A stretch of 64,000 nt of DNA from Liopterus haemorrhoidalis. Its lineage: Eukaryota; Arthropoda; Insecta; Coleoptera; Dytiscidae. The notes beneath the pieces were generated by a model. The model did no database searches and was not told the DNA's origin. It saw nothing but the letters and a program-made list of their open reading frames with translations. Location of the stretch: contig OZ020613.1 in assembly GCA_963971575.1 (NCBI GenBank), positions 45,188,239 to 45,252,238 of the forward strand, given 5' to 3'. The position numbers and the translations under genes are program-made. Numbering within the stretch: position 1 is the stretch's first letter; each line of letters opens with the position of its first letter. Of the stretch, positions 54,291 to 64,000 are shown one piece after another.

Positions 54291-55165
54291 CAGTGTTCTT
54301 CAACCCGTGGTCCTCGGACCGATGCCGATTCGCAAAAAATTCCTGCCGGTCCGCGAAATATTTCGACCGAATCATGTAGATGCACACTCTGTTCACAAGT
54401 ATATAGCGAATTTTTTTACTCGACACACTTTTGTCTGAATACAACGCCTCTCGCGGCTATTTTTCATACTTCTTTAGATCGTGTTTCCAGATTTTGCTGA
54501 GCATATGAGTGTTGGCAAAACTTGCTTACATGGCGAACATATTCAGTCTGTCCAATCAAGTTAATATTTCTCTGCAGGGGTCATATACAAATATTTTTAA
54601 TTTAAGAAATAAAATGGACACGTTCAAAAAGAAGCTAGCACTTTGGAATACTCGCTTACAAAAGGAAGATATAGAAATGTTTCCACTTTTGGAAGAATTT
54701 TTGATTGGTGCTGATGTCAACCAGAAAGTCATATTCAACATAATAAGTCAACATTTAAGAGCATTAGCTATAAATTTTATAATAATTTCCCTGAAAAGGA
54801 CCCTCTTAAAGATAACCTCTGGATTAATAATCCATTCTTGGAAAATATAAAGTCATGTGCACTTGATCCTCGTGAAAAAGAAAAGCTGATCAAGTTGCCT
54901 TCTAATGTCACTCTGGTCTCCAGACATAAAATGCAACCATTGTCTCAATTTTGGAAATCGCAAGAAAAAGAATATCCATCTTTGAGTTATAAAGCTATCA
55001 AATTATTTGTCAATATTTAGAGATCCTATTGGGCAAAAATACTTTTACAGCCATTTCAATCATAAAAACCAAACAGAGAAATCAAAAGGATGTCAATGCA
55101 GCGCTTCGTCTCCCAGAAACAACTCTGCAGCCACGTATATCAAATTATCTTAGCTTTCAGCCGGT
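54291..55165 (+). mobile_element. hAT element fragment with transposase C-terminus
   Basis: The left end CAGTGTTCTTCAACCCGTGG with CCGGTCCGCG inside is a known style of hAT terminus. Coding follows in three frames: SLSNQVNISLQGSYTNIFNL with EDIEMFPLLEEF (54509 on), LSQFWKSQEKEYPSLSYKAI (54838 on), then SIIKTKQRNQKDVNAALRLP (55029 on). This order (NxSLQG, then FWxSxxxxYP, then KxRNxLxxxxxLR) is the C-terminal dimerisation part of ZBED/FAM200-like hAT transposases. Frameshifts near 54840 and 55020 break it, and the right end is lost near another CCGGTCCGCG at 55162. Confidence 0.8.
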
Positions 55166-55747
55166 CCGCGATATATTTATCCAATTTTCACCATTTGCAG
55201 TTTTACGCGGAACTGTCACATGTGAAAATAAAACCCAAAACCGATACATTTCTAGTTTATGCTATAATTATATAATTAGCAATAACTAAACAGATAAAAA
55301 TATACCTAGAATTCCCTAAAAATTTTATGAAAAATGGAACTTGATGAAAGATGAACTATTTTCAAAATAAATTCATCAGTTTTTTTAACAAAAAATTGGT
55401 CAATTAATTGATAAAATTTGAACACTTTAAATACATTAACAAAATGAAGGCATCTATTAAATTTGTTGATCCATAAATTGAACCATGCAAAACCCACTTA
55501 AGATAATTTCTCTCTCGCATATGCAGGGCCATGCCGCTGAGACTACTGTGGGACGTTTATGGGCTGAAGAAGATCACTGTGAAAAAAATGTGTATTTGTG
55601 TGATTGAACGACAAAAAAATAAACTAGTTACCCAGCGAACGAAAAAAAAAAATTCATCCATTTAGGCCCCCTTTGCAATATGACGCCTGAGGCGATTGCC
55701 TTGACTATCAGCACGACCCTGCCCATGTGTGCCTTCATGCAGTCTAA

Positions 55748-56695
55748 TGGTGTATTTACACGGTCACCCGCATTGAGTAACTCAGATGAATCAACCAATA
55801 TGAAATTAGATTAGGTTGAACGAAACCTGATCAATACAGTTCTACAAAATAGCCAAGATACAATACATTAAAATCTGGACTATTTGGGGCTTGTGACCTA
55901 AGTTGATTTGGAACTTCTTCCTTAGAATAGGCTCGTGTTGATTGGTGTAAGGGAATGCTAAAAAAAATCAATCTAGGCACTGCAAAATCCGTATACATCG
56001 TTACAGGTGACGAAACTCGGATTTATTCATATGAACCGGAAACTAAGCAACAATCCACTATTTGGGTCTTCCAAGATGAAACGAAACTCAAAAAGTTTGT
56101 TCGTTCACGAAGATTATTTCAAGGAGAAAAACATCGAATTACTATCTCATTGCCCGTATTCACCTGATTTATCTCCTAACAACTTTTTTTTGTTTCCCAA
56201 TATCAAACAAAAAATGAGTGGACAGGGATTTTCATCACTTCAAGAAGCTGTTGAAGCCTTCGAAAACCATATTTTTGAGATACCAACTTCAGAGTGGTAA
56301 AAATGTTTCGAGAATTGATTTGAACACATGCAAAAGTGTATAAATCTTAAAGTTTGTTCCAAAAAAAATTTTTTCTTAGTATTTGTATAAACTTAAAAGG
56401 TAGCCTTCGTACTTGTGATATAAGATGGCAGTTAGTATCTGTTCCGCATTCAGAATAGTTTTTTTTTGTCTAATTACGTTATGTTCGTCCATAAAAGTGT
56501 TCATTTATATTGCCTTTTATTTTATACTAGTTATTTAAATGGGATATGATAGGCACTAATATCCACGTATGCTGTGCACCAAAATTTTAAACTAACTCAA
56601 CTTGGTTGATAACTTTTCTAAAATGATCTTTTCACATGGTTCATTTTGGTTGATTCAACCGAGTTATTTAACACAGAGGACTCGTGTAAATGCGG
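55748..56695 (+). mobile_element. Mariner with inverted ends and broken transposase
   Basis: The left GTGTATTTACACGG...GAGTAACTCAGATGAATCAACCAA is inverted at the right (TTGGTTGATTCAACCGAGTT...CGTGTAAATGCGG). Between them: MLKKINLGTAKSVYIVTGDE, SYEPETKQQSTIWVFQDE (55955-56090), then in another frame HCPYSPDLSPNNFFLFPNIK and GFSSLQEAVEAFENHI (56150-56300). These are the first and third catalytic regions of mariner transposase; the segment with the second Asp is deleted. Confidence 0.82.
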
Positions 56696-56717
56696 CATAG
56701 GTTGCTCTATCTTTGTA

Positions 56718-57934
56718 TTGGGTTGTTACATAAGACCGCTCGTTTTTTTTTTTGCACCTTTTATTCAATTAGATATACATTCTAAAAAAAAAACTTTTAT
56801 TATCAAATGTACTGTCCATTATTTTCTATTACTTTGGACAAACGCTCAGGCAATTTCATAATGACATCTCTCCAGAAGGTTCCGTCTTTGTTCTCGAAAA
56901 ATCTGATTGCCATTTGTTCTGCTTTCTACAAAATTACCTTAAGGCGGCGTTCAACCCTATAGTTCTCAATAGTTTCTTATACAAAACTAATAATCGGAAA
57001 TAAAATTAATAACAATCTATATATCAAAATTTGCAGCAAATTTTTATCTATCTAATAGGATATTTTTAATTGTAGAAAAAACTGTAATGTAATTGTAAAT
57101 AACCAAATTGCATTATAGACGCCATCTTGTAAACCAATTGATGCATATTTGCGTACGATGCCGCAAATTGTAGCTAAAGCTTCATTCTACAAATATGTTT
57201 ATAGCTATTTTGCTCTATTGTGAAAACTACTTATAGTTATTATACTTGGTAGTCTATTTTTGCCGCCACCTTGAATCTGCCGCGGTTTTCAAAATAGGTG
57301 TTACAAGAAAAATGATTTAATTTTCGTAAAGAATACGTGTACCAAGTGGCATTCCATTATCATCAAGTATAATATTTTTCGACGAAGGTTCTAAACTATA
57401 AGGAATCAAGTCGAAAAAAATGTTGACGTATTATTTGAACATTTCTACACAAAACTATATAAATATAAAAGTTATTCGAAACCCACAAATAGATTAAAAA
57501 AATTACAGAACAATATCACTGATGTCTATTTTTAAGTTATTGAGCGATAATATTTTTACAGTAAATGTTTCTACAATTAAAAATATCTTATTAGATAGAT
57601 ACAAATTCGGTGCAAAATTTGATGTATAGATTGATACTAATTTTATTTTAGATTTTTAGTTTTGTATAAGAAATTAGTAACAACTGGGGGTTATACGCAG
57701 CCTTAACGGAAAAAATTTCGCATCTGTGGACGATATCATAATTCACCTGGACAGATTTTTCGAGAGCAAAGACGGAACATTCTGGAGAGCTGGCATTATG
57801 AAATTGCCTGAGCATTTGTCCAAAGTGATAGAAAATAATTGACAGTACATTTGATAATAAAAGTTTTTTTTAGCATGTATATTTTCTTGAATAAAAGGTG
57901 TAAAAAAAACGAACGGACTTATGCAACAACTCAA
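56718..57934. mobile_element. Palindromic mariner derivative
   Basis: Both ends are the same mariner terminus: TTGGGTTGTTACATAAGACC at 56718, and at the right the inverse of TTGAGTTGTTGCATAAGTCC ending 57934; TA lies on each side. Each arm carries the end of a transposase gene pointing outward (RFFENKDGTFWRDVIMKLPE on the minus strand at the left, RFFESKDGTFWRAGIMKLPE on the plus strand at the right, each followed by LSKVIENN). The arms are roughly 220 bp each and the centre is a TTAA-flanked MITE. Confidence 0.82.
56943..57702. mobile_element. TTAA-flanked MITE at the palindrome centre
   Basis: The element is bordered by TTAA (56939-56942, 57703-57706), with ends GGCGGCGTTCAACCC and the inverse of GGCTGCGTATAACCC, and longer inverted arms of about 135 bp (TTTCTTATACAAAACTAA and ATCTATCTAATA are conserved in both). 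TTAA duplication is the piggyBac habit. No transposase. Confidence 0.75.
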
Positions 57935-58008
57935 TAGATACTTTACATTTTACATTTCAATGAAATACCAACCGAATATATTCGTTTATATTTTCTAACA
58001 TGTATATT

Positions 58009-59063
58009 TTATAGCATTACTGTATTACTGATCATATTGTGTGACTTATCGCTAGAATGTATTCGTCTGTGACCAATAAGTTGTGAAGAACTTGGAAATG
58101 TCTTGTTACACTGACCACATTCATATGGTTTCTCTCCAGAATGTAATCGTTTATGTACAGTGAGATGTGATGAACGTGTAAATGCTTTATCACACTGATC
58201 ACATTTAAATGGTTTTTCTCCAGAATGTGTTCGTTTGTGTCTAATGAGATGTGATGAACTTGAAAATGCCTTCTTACATTGCTGACATTCATATGGTTTC
58301 TCTCCGGAATGAAATCGTTTGTGTATAGTGAGATGTGACGAACGTGCAAAAGATTTATCACACTGTTCACATTTAAACGGTTTATCTCCTGAATGTGTTT
58401 GTTTGTGTCTAATAAGTTGCGTTGAGCCTGAAAATGTTTTATTACACTGCTCACATTTAAATGGTTTAACGCCAGTATGAACCCGTTTGTGATTAAAAAG
58501 ATTGCCCTTTTGACTAAATGCTAAATTACATAGTTCACATTTGTATTTCTTCTCTTTAGTATGTATTCGTTTGTGATTAATGAGATGTACTGATTGTGTA
58601 AATGCTTTATTACACTGATCACATTTGAATGGTTTCTCGCCAGAATGAAGTCGTTCGTGGTTGATAAGGCTACCCTTCTGATTAAATGCTTTATCGCACT
58701 GATCACATTTAAATGGCTTTTCTCCAGAATGTATTCGCTTGTGAATAGTGAGAAGTGATTTACGTGAAAATGCTTTATTACACTCATCACATACGAATGG
58801 TTTTTCACCGTTATGGACGCGATTGTGTTTAACAAGATTACCTTTGTGATTAAATTCTTTATTACACTGATCACATTTGAATGGTTTCTGGCCAGTATGT
58901 ACTGGTTTATGTGCAACAAGATCCTGGGATTCTGCAAATGTTCTCTCACTTACATCACGTTTATAGCATTCCTCTATTGTTTGTGTTGCATTAATCTCTT
59001 TGAATTTATTATCGGAGTCTGGCACCCAACTCTCATCTGGATTACCGGAAGATATTACGCCAG
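58009..59063 (-). CDS. Zinc-finger gene 3, finger exon C3 (ten good C2H2 fingers)
   Basis: On the minus strand the acceptor TTTTTGTTACAG ends at 59064 and the exon starts CT GGC (phase 1, as in C1), giving GVISSGNPDESWVPDS...NATQTIEECYK, clearly homologous to the C1 leader. It runs to TAA after SNTVML. The first finger is degenerate (YKRDVSERTF has lost its cysteines); fingers 2-11 are complete, with SGEKPFKC-type linkers and one KEKKYKC linker. Fingers 8-9 and 10-11 are near copies (ARSSHLTIH/SSSSHLIRH, TRSSHLTVH/PSSSQLIGH), a two-finger block duplication. No A, Ba or Bb exon is visible on the minus strand between 59064 and 64000, so the upstream exons lie outside the window or are lost. It would be a nuclear DNA-binding factor. 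Confidence 0.88.
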
Positions 59064-59273
59064 CTGTAACAAAAACGTACTTAATTAAAATAGTATGCAG
59101 GAGGTCTTAACTTCTCACGAAGAAGGTTACATTAGGGAAGACAAGTAATACTTTTACACTATACAAACAATAGTATTAAATTGGAAAAACAATTGTCCAT
59201 CAAATAAATGAGATATTTAAAAAACTTTTTTTTTTTAATTGACTCCCTCTACTTTTTAGTTTATCGCATAGAA
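59064..59273. other. Upstream intron of gene 3
   Basis: AT-rich with no exon recognised on the minus strand. The 8-mer GCATAGAA at 59266-59273 is the TSD of the next element. Confidence 0.5.
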
Positions 59274-59580
59274 CAGCGGTTCCCAAACTTATATGACCGC
59301 GACCCGGTACGAGGTTTTAAAATTTTTTGCGACCCATCTTATGAAAAAAACATTTATTTACAAAACAAATTTTATTTTAAAGCAGGAGCATTATAGTAAT
59401 AAAGAATATAGTATAGTAATAAAGAGCACAAATACACACTATTCTAGTGATTAACTGACGTAAAAAAAATGATGTGCACAAAAAAAAATATTTTTTGTGT
59501 TTTTACAATTTTTTTCGCGACCCGGCAAAATTTTTCTGCGACCCGGTGCCGGGTCGTGACCCACACTTTGGGAAACGCTG
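59274..59580. mobile_element. 307-bp hAT-type MITE, perfect 8-bp TSD
   Basis: The ends are CAGCGGTTCCCAAACTT and the inverse of CAGCGTTTCCCAAAGTG, flanked by GCATAGAA (59266-59273, 59581-59588). GCGACCCGG words face each other near both ends (CGCGACCCGG at about 59300 and 59516). No coding capacity. It lies in the upstream intron region of gene 3. Confidence 0.9.
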
Positions 59581-59638
59581 GCATAGAACATATATTTTTT
59601 TCTTTAATAAATCATGAGGGAACTTATATTAAAAAAAT

Positions 59639-60661
59639 TGATGTGAAGTGTAAATTTTCACATTTGCAGGGTTTCGCAGGTTTATAATAACTGAAGGCGG
59701 CATGCCGAGTGTGTAGGGCAAATTTAATATAATTTATCGTCTGTTAATCTAAGAGCTTTAAAAACAAATTTTATGTTAAAATATTTTTTTGTTAATTTTA
59801 ATTCGAATACCTAATACCATTATTTAGGTTTCTAAATATGTGCAGAATTTTTTTCATACAGCAAAGTTCATTAAGATTTTCAAAATTGCGCTAATGGCTT
59901 CCATTGGTTGTCACATGCTCTGCCCCTCTGGTTTCGTATACATGACACATAGAATGAAAATATAATTCCAACATATCTAACTGGTTATTAAATTTACGCT
60001 TTTAAAAATTAAATGCAACATTTGCCAAAATATAACTAGAATGACAAAATAATTTAAATAAAATAAAAATGAAAAAAAAAAAAAAACGAGCATGCTAACC
60101 ATTAGACTATTAATCATTAGGCCTTCTAGTATAGTGTGTTACATAGCTATAACTTTAGTACATCGTTAACCAAAAAAACACAAAAATGCGTTATTTTTCG
60201 AAAACATAATCTGATCAAAAATTCCTCTTGTATTATTCCAGTTCACACCAATGTACATTACTTAGATTTTTTTCAGATTTTTAGTTTAAACCATCTGGGC
60301 TACAGGGTGTATGACAAAAAAAAATTTACACAATTTTGGCAAAAATCGCATCAATATAATTTATTTTGCAAAAATAAAATTTTAATCGTTAATCCACGTA
60401 CTTTCATTTGATACTCTACTCAGAATTATTATTATTATTTTTTTTTTTTTTCGATGAATACATATTTGTTTGTATTTTTAGAGGGATATGTTTTTTAGAT
60501 GTTTTAGTATTTTTCCTATGTGCGGGACAAAGAGTTGTATAAGCATGCCAAATTTCAACTCTCTAGGTTTAGCCGTTTGGCTACAATTTTTACCGAACAG
60601 ACAGACAGACAGACGACAAAATGACGGTATAAGGGTTTTTTGGTCATACATACAAATCCCT
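59639..60661 (-). mobile_element. AGGG-family repeat, copy 3 (complete, reversed)
   Basis: This is the reverse complement of the 47383 copy: starts TTGATGTGAAGTGT, has GGGTTTCGCAGGTTTATAAT, GCGGCATGCCGAGTGTGTAG, the blocks GGGCTACAGGGTGTATGAC and CATGCCAAATTTCAACTCTC, a short GACAGACAGAC run and ends CAAATCCCT. The flanks are A-rich (AAAAAA left, AAAAA right), again an A/T homopolymer target. A tRNA-like sequence differs from that of copy 2 (see 60086-60125). Confidence 0.85.
60086..60125 (-). repeat. tRNA-like half in AGGG copy 3
   Basis: On the minus strand AATAGTCTAATGGTTAGCAT then GCTCG matches the D-arm half (box A) of a tRNA of the Glu/Asp/Gly type, followed at once by T15. It stands where copy 2 has its tRNA-like segment but is a different sequence. 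Confidence 0.5.
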
Positions 60662-60690
60662 AAAAAGTACAAGTAAAACAAGAACCATGT

Positions 60691-61012
60691 GTTCAAAAAA
60701 AATTACATAAGGATTGGTTGTGGAAAAATAAAATAATGTGTACTGCAAGCTTTAACTGTCAATTAATTAACTATCATCACTGTTGTTGTCATAAGTTTCT
60801 ATTGAAAATTCAATTAAGCTACAATTATAATGGTTTTTATAATAGAACACAAAAAATTTATGATTGAATCATATTATATACAGTGCGGTGCCATGTTTAG
60901 AGGAATTTCGGCTACAATTTCCAATTTTAAGTTAGTCAATTGTTATATAAAGCTTGCAATAGACATTATTTTATTTTTCCACAGACAACCCTTATGTAAT
61001 TTCTTTTTGAAC
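60691..61012. mobile_element. 322-bp MITE related to the 48.9-kb Tc1/mariner fragment
   Basis: The ends are inverted copies of about 70 bp: GTTCAAAAAAAATTACATAA and TGTGGAAAAATAAAATAATG at the left, and the inverse at the right (ATTATTTTATTTTTCCACAG, CTTATGTAATTTCTTTTTGA). The same end follows the transposase fragment at 49546-49640, so this is probably its non-autonomous derivative. Confidence 0.78.
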
Positions 61013-61339
61013 TCAGGGTATAATTAAAATGTTTCATAGCCAACTATTTTATTACGATGAATCAAATGCTAAAAAGTCAAGTCTTAATCACTTATGTATT
61101 TTTTTATTTATTTATAATAATTTACGCCAACTATCAATTAATTTATAAAAAATATATATACGACTCAAACTTGTATATACTATATAATATATAAAACAAA
61201 AACTAATAATAATAATAGTACATTCACTTTTGTCACAGACTATTTAACTTCGGTTTAGTTGTCGTTGACTAGTCGGCCTGAAACCCTCTTATAATTTTAC
61301 AAATAAATTCATACGTTTACCGTAACAAGTGTAACTATA
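61013..61339. other. Spacer, no gene seen
   Basis: AT-rich; nothing recognised beyond low-complexity TAATAA runs near 61205. Confidence 0.4.
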
Positions 61340-61458
61340 GGTTTGTTCGTTTGTGTTGCACCAAACTTGTCCAGGATAAGAGCAGCTGACGTCACAGTGT
61401 AAGATAGCATAGCTGTGGTGTAGTTAGGTGTAGGTTGGGCAACACAAACGAACATACC
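61340..61458. repeat. 119-bp MITE
   Basis: GGTTTGTTCGTTTGTGTTGC at the left is inverted at the right (GCAACACAAACGAACATACC) with one mismatch. The interior includes CAGCTGACGTCACAG. The TSD is unclear. Confidence 0.7.
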
Positions 61459-62164
61459 TTTTATAAGAGCAAACAAGAAAAAAGAATAGCAGTCCGTGAA
61501 AATACACCGATGTATAAATTAATAGCTATACTAATATATACTCGTAAGTATAAAACGGCTAAACGGATAAAAGTAAAAAATAAAAAAAAATGTCAGCGTG
61601 TTCATGGCATCGTTTATGGTAAAACATGCCTGTTTCTATAACTCTCAGCGTCCCTGATTTTTTTAAATAATTAAAATCTAGCGAAAACTTTGAAATATAT
61701 ATGAAAAAAATCGCTAAAAATATAAATAGAAAGAACTCTGAACTTAACTGTCGTACGACAGTTTGATTTGTACTAACGTATTCAGAAAATCTCTCCGCAG
61801 GCTCAAACCTCTTTTTTATACCTTAAAACATATTTTTGATAAAAAAAACTAAAATAATTAAGCGCCTTATGGGCAGTGCATGTAATCTGTGCTCTATGGC
61901 AGTGTGTTGATAGGCGAGGGACGAGGAAAGACAAATCAAGATCGTTCATTTATTGTGGGGAGCCGTTGATTCAGCAAGGCTCTATAGACACCAATTCCAG
62001 ACGCAGTGCAAAGATCTACACAAGCGCTTGAAAATATCTTACGAATTTCAAAAGAATCTCATATTTTCTATTTGATATTATGCAATAATCAATAACAAAA
62101 ATAAACTAAACTGCAATAATTAAATTTGTGATATTTATATACCCTAATATCATTTTAAGCTATT
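61459..62164. other. Spacer, no gene seen
   Basis: Open frame 61435-61641 is Lys-rich without domain signal. GGGGAGCCGTTGATTCAGC and the following stretch near 61958 are GC-richer but I cannot assign them. Confidence 0.4.
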
Positions 62165-62580
62165 TAACTGGACTCTTTGTCCTACCACGTATGGTTGTCA
62201 GACTTGGCTACTGACCAAAAAGACCAGTCCCAATAAAAAACTTACCAACAAGCGATGGAAAAGTATATATTGGACAATCTCATAAACAAAAAATCAGAAG
62301 CAAATAAACCTATAAGAACCAAAGTCACAAAAATCTCGAGAAGAATAAGATCGCTGAAATGGAAATGGGCAGTAAATTAGATGCAATGATAACAGGTGGT
62401 CAAGATTAGCTATAAAATAGACACCACTGGACAGAAAAAGGAAATAAGACAACCAAGTAAAGAGATGGCGAAAAGAACTGGCCACTGTCGAGAAGCTTTG
62501 GCTATGATACAGCTAAAAACAGATTATATAATTTGGAACACTATAGGGAAGATTCTTGTTCAAGGATGGACGCAATAGAC
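62165..62580 (+). mobile_element. LINE C-terminal fragment
   Basis: Translated with shifts it gives TTYGCQTWLLTKK, LTNKRWKSIYWTIS, ISRRIRSLKWKWAV and later EKIRQPSK-like and VQGWTQ words, matching the YGCETWxL...LKWxWAGH...W order of RTE-type ORF2 C-termini. Heavily damaged; no catalytic motifs. Confidence 0.65.
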
Positions 62581-62689
62581 TTATTTATTAAAAAAAAAAA
62601 ACTATGTGTCATTTCTTTAACTTTAGCACATTTTTTCACATTTATACATAAAATAAAAATATGAATTACCTATAAATACTATCTATATA

Positions 62690-64000
62690 TATAAAATCGT
62701 AACTAAGCTACCTACTCATAATCAACGCCCAGCCCAAACCACTGGACCTATAATCATGAAATTCGGCGAGTATATTTCCTCCATGACGTAAGCACCCACT
62801 AAGAACGGATTTCTCGAAACTCATCCTCTAAGTGGGTGAAAAGGGGGTTAAAAGGGGTAAAATGTGGCTTCACGGTTTCCTTAATATCTCTTAGGTCCAA
62901 CAAGATATCGACTTGGATTTGCTTACAGTAATTACGCATGTAAATATTAAAAAACTTATTTCAGGATTTTGTCCTTATCAACCCCTAAAGGGGTGAATCT
63001 ACAATCAGGGTAAATTATAGAACCCTTCGCATCTTCTGTGTTTATTGTGTTATAACATTCTTTTTTGGCATATAGGTGTCTTTTTAAAATATCTAGAAAG
63101 TGTTTTGACCGTTTTTTTAAATTCCACCCCTAAAGGGCTAAATTGGCATTTTTTATTTGATAGAATGTCTTCTAGACAAAGAAACATAAAATTCGGGGAG
63201 TATATCCCTATTATGACTTAAGGACCCCCTAAGAAACGATTTTTCGAAATTCGACCTTTCAGGGGTGAAAAGGGGAGAAATGTGTTTTCACGGATTCCTC
63301 AGTATCTGTTAGGTCAAGAATATATCGCCTTGCTTTTGCTTACAAAGACTACCCACATAAATGTTGAAAAACTTACTTTTCAGGTATTTGTCCTAATCAA
63401 CCTCTAAAGGGGCGAATCTACAATCAGGGTGAATTATAGAACCCTTCGCATCTTCTGTGTTTATTGTGTTATAACATTCCTTTTTGGCATATAGGTGTTT
63501 CCCCTATATGCCAATTTCACCCCTAAAGGGGTAATTTGGTATTTTATATTCGATAGAATGTCGTCTAGACAGAGAAACATAAAATTCGGGAAGTATATCC
63601 CTTTTATGACTTAACAACCCCCTAAGAAATGATTTCTGGATATTCAACCCCTAAGGGGTGAAATGGGGTAAAATTTGTTTTCACGGGTTCCTCAATATCT
63701 CACAGGTCCAATAATATATCGCCTTGATTTTTGCTTATAAATATTATCCATGTAAATGTTGAAAAACTTATTTCAGGATTTTGTCCTATTCATCCCCTAA
63801 AAAGGGTGAATCTACATTCAGGAAGAATTATAGAACCCGACGTATTTCCTGTGTTTGTTGAGTTATTAAATTCCTATTTGGCATATTTGTAGATGCCTTT
63901 TTAAAATAACTCGAAATGGATTTGACCGTTTTTCAAAATTTCAACCCTAAAGGGGTAAAAGGATATTTTTTATTTGATAGAACATCCCTTGGACATAGAT
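62690..64000. repeat. Tandem repeat of about 410 bp, running off the window
   Basis: Three units are visible, marked by AAATTCGGxxAGTATATxxC at about 62759, 63191 and 63583, each followed by GTGAAAAGGGG-type text, CAACCCCTAAAGGGGTGAA and TTATAGAACCCxxCG with TTCTGTGTTTxTTG. The left edge reads CTATCTATATATATAAAATC then CAGCCCAAACCACTGGACCT, which resembles the start of Helitron-like insect repeats. The end is outside the window. Confidence 0.75.

Noticed and set aside
55525..55722. Short hAT-type MITE with ends CAGGGCCATGCC and ACGACCCTG
   Set aside because: The ends match only loosely and the flanking 8-mers do not agree, so I did not list it as a feature.
1..64000. A bacterial-style defence or biosynthetic gene cluster
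   Set aside because: No operon-like run of genes, no such protein families, and the window is clearly eukaryotic, with introns and nested transposons.

Overview
This is a AT-rich eukaryotic window, almost certainly from an insect. Coding sequence is split by GT-AG introns. TTAGG runs (the insect telomere motif) lie inside a minisatellite. The mobile elements are typical of arthropods: RTE-like and other LINEs, Ty3/gypsy, mariner, hAT, pogo/Tigger and Harbinger-like. I cannot name the order or species. No bacterial-type gene, operon or CRISPR array is present.

The host genes are a small family of C2H2 zinc-finger genes built from four exon types joined by phase-1 introns. A is a start exon with an acidic, lysine/glutamate-rich segment. 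Ba and Bb are short acidic exons. C is one large exon carrying the whole finger array. Gene 1 (+) is A1 3080-3208, Ba1 4076-4207, Bb1 12058-12216, C1 13536-14410. Gene 2 (+) is A3 25131-25289, Ba2 25730-25894, Bb2 29817-29975, C2 31792-33815; it has a TGA inside the array and a decayed 3' half. Gene 3 (-) shows only its C exon (58009-59063). An orphan A exon (A2, 20495-20653) sits in a duplicated copy of the gene 1 5' flank. A finger relic lies at 53828-53955 (-). The proteins are inferred to be nuclear DNA-binding regulators. Most acidic exons keep a PsiKxE tetrapeptide, the SUMO-acceptor consensus.

Nearly everything else is transposon, often nested with readable target-site duplications (TSDs). 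4.8-12.0 kb: LINE fragments, a tRNA-type SINE pair, and an RTE fragment inside another LINE with a 13-bp TSD. 12.4-13.3 and 14.6-15.6 kb: a hairpin element and LINE pieces around C1. 17.3-20.5 kb: a TIR element and a segmental duplication split by an RNase H-bearing LINE. 20.8-25.1 kb: a hAT-like element, a 1.4-kb foldback with a Tigger-type MITE inside it, and a repeat named here the AGGG family. 26.0-29.8 kb: a hAT element with 8-bp TSD, itself split by a LINE with 15-bp TSD, inside the Ba2-Bb2 intron. 30.1-31.3 kb: a mariner split by a LINE 3' end.

33.8-48.9 kb is a four-layer nest. An RTE-like LINE adjoins the C2 finger tail. A hAT-type MITE is inserted in its C-terminus, and a nearly intact Ty3/gypsy element (38599-48660, TSD ATCT) in its 5' region. 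The gypsy 5' LTR is split by a 2.56-kb TIR element carrying a TTAGG-containing 88-bp minisatellite. The 3' LTR is split by an AGGG-family element. Each LTR supplies the empty site for the insertion in the other.

48.9-64 kb holds Tc1/mariner, hAT, Harbinger-like and mariner relics, a palindromic mariner with a TTAA-flanked MITE at its centre, gene 3, several short MITEs, a LINE C-terminus, and a ~410-bp tandem repeat running off the window end.

All copy counts, alignments and boundaries were made by eye.
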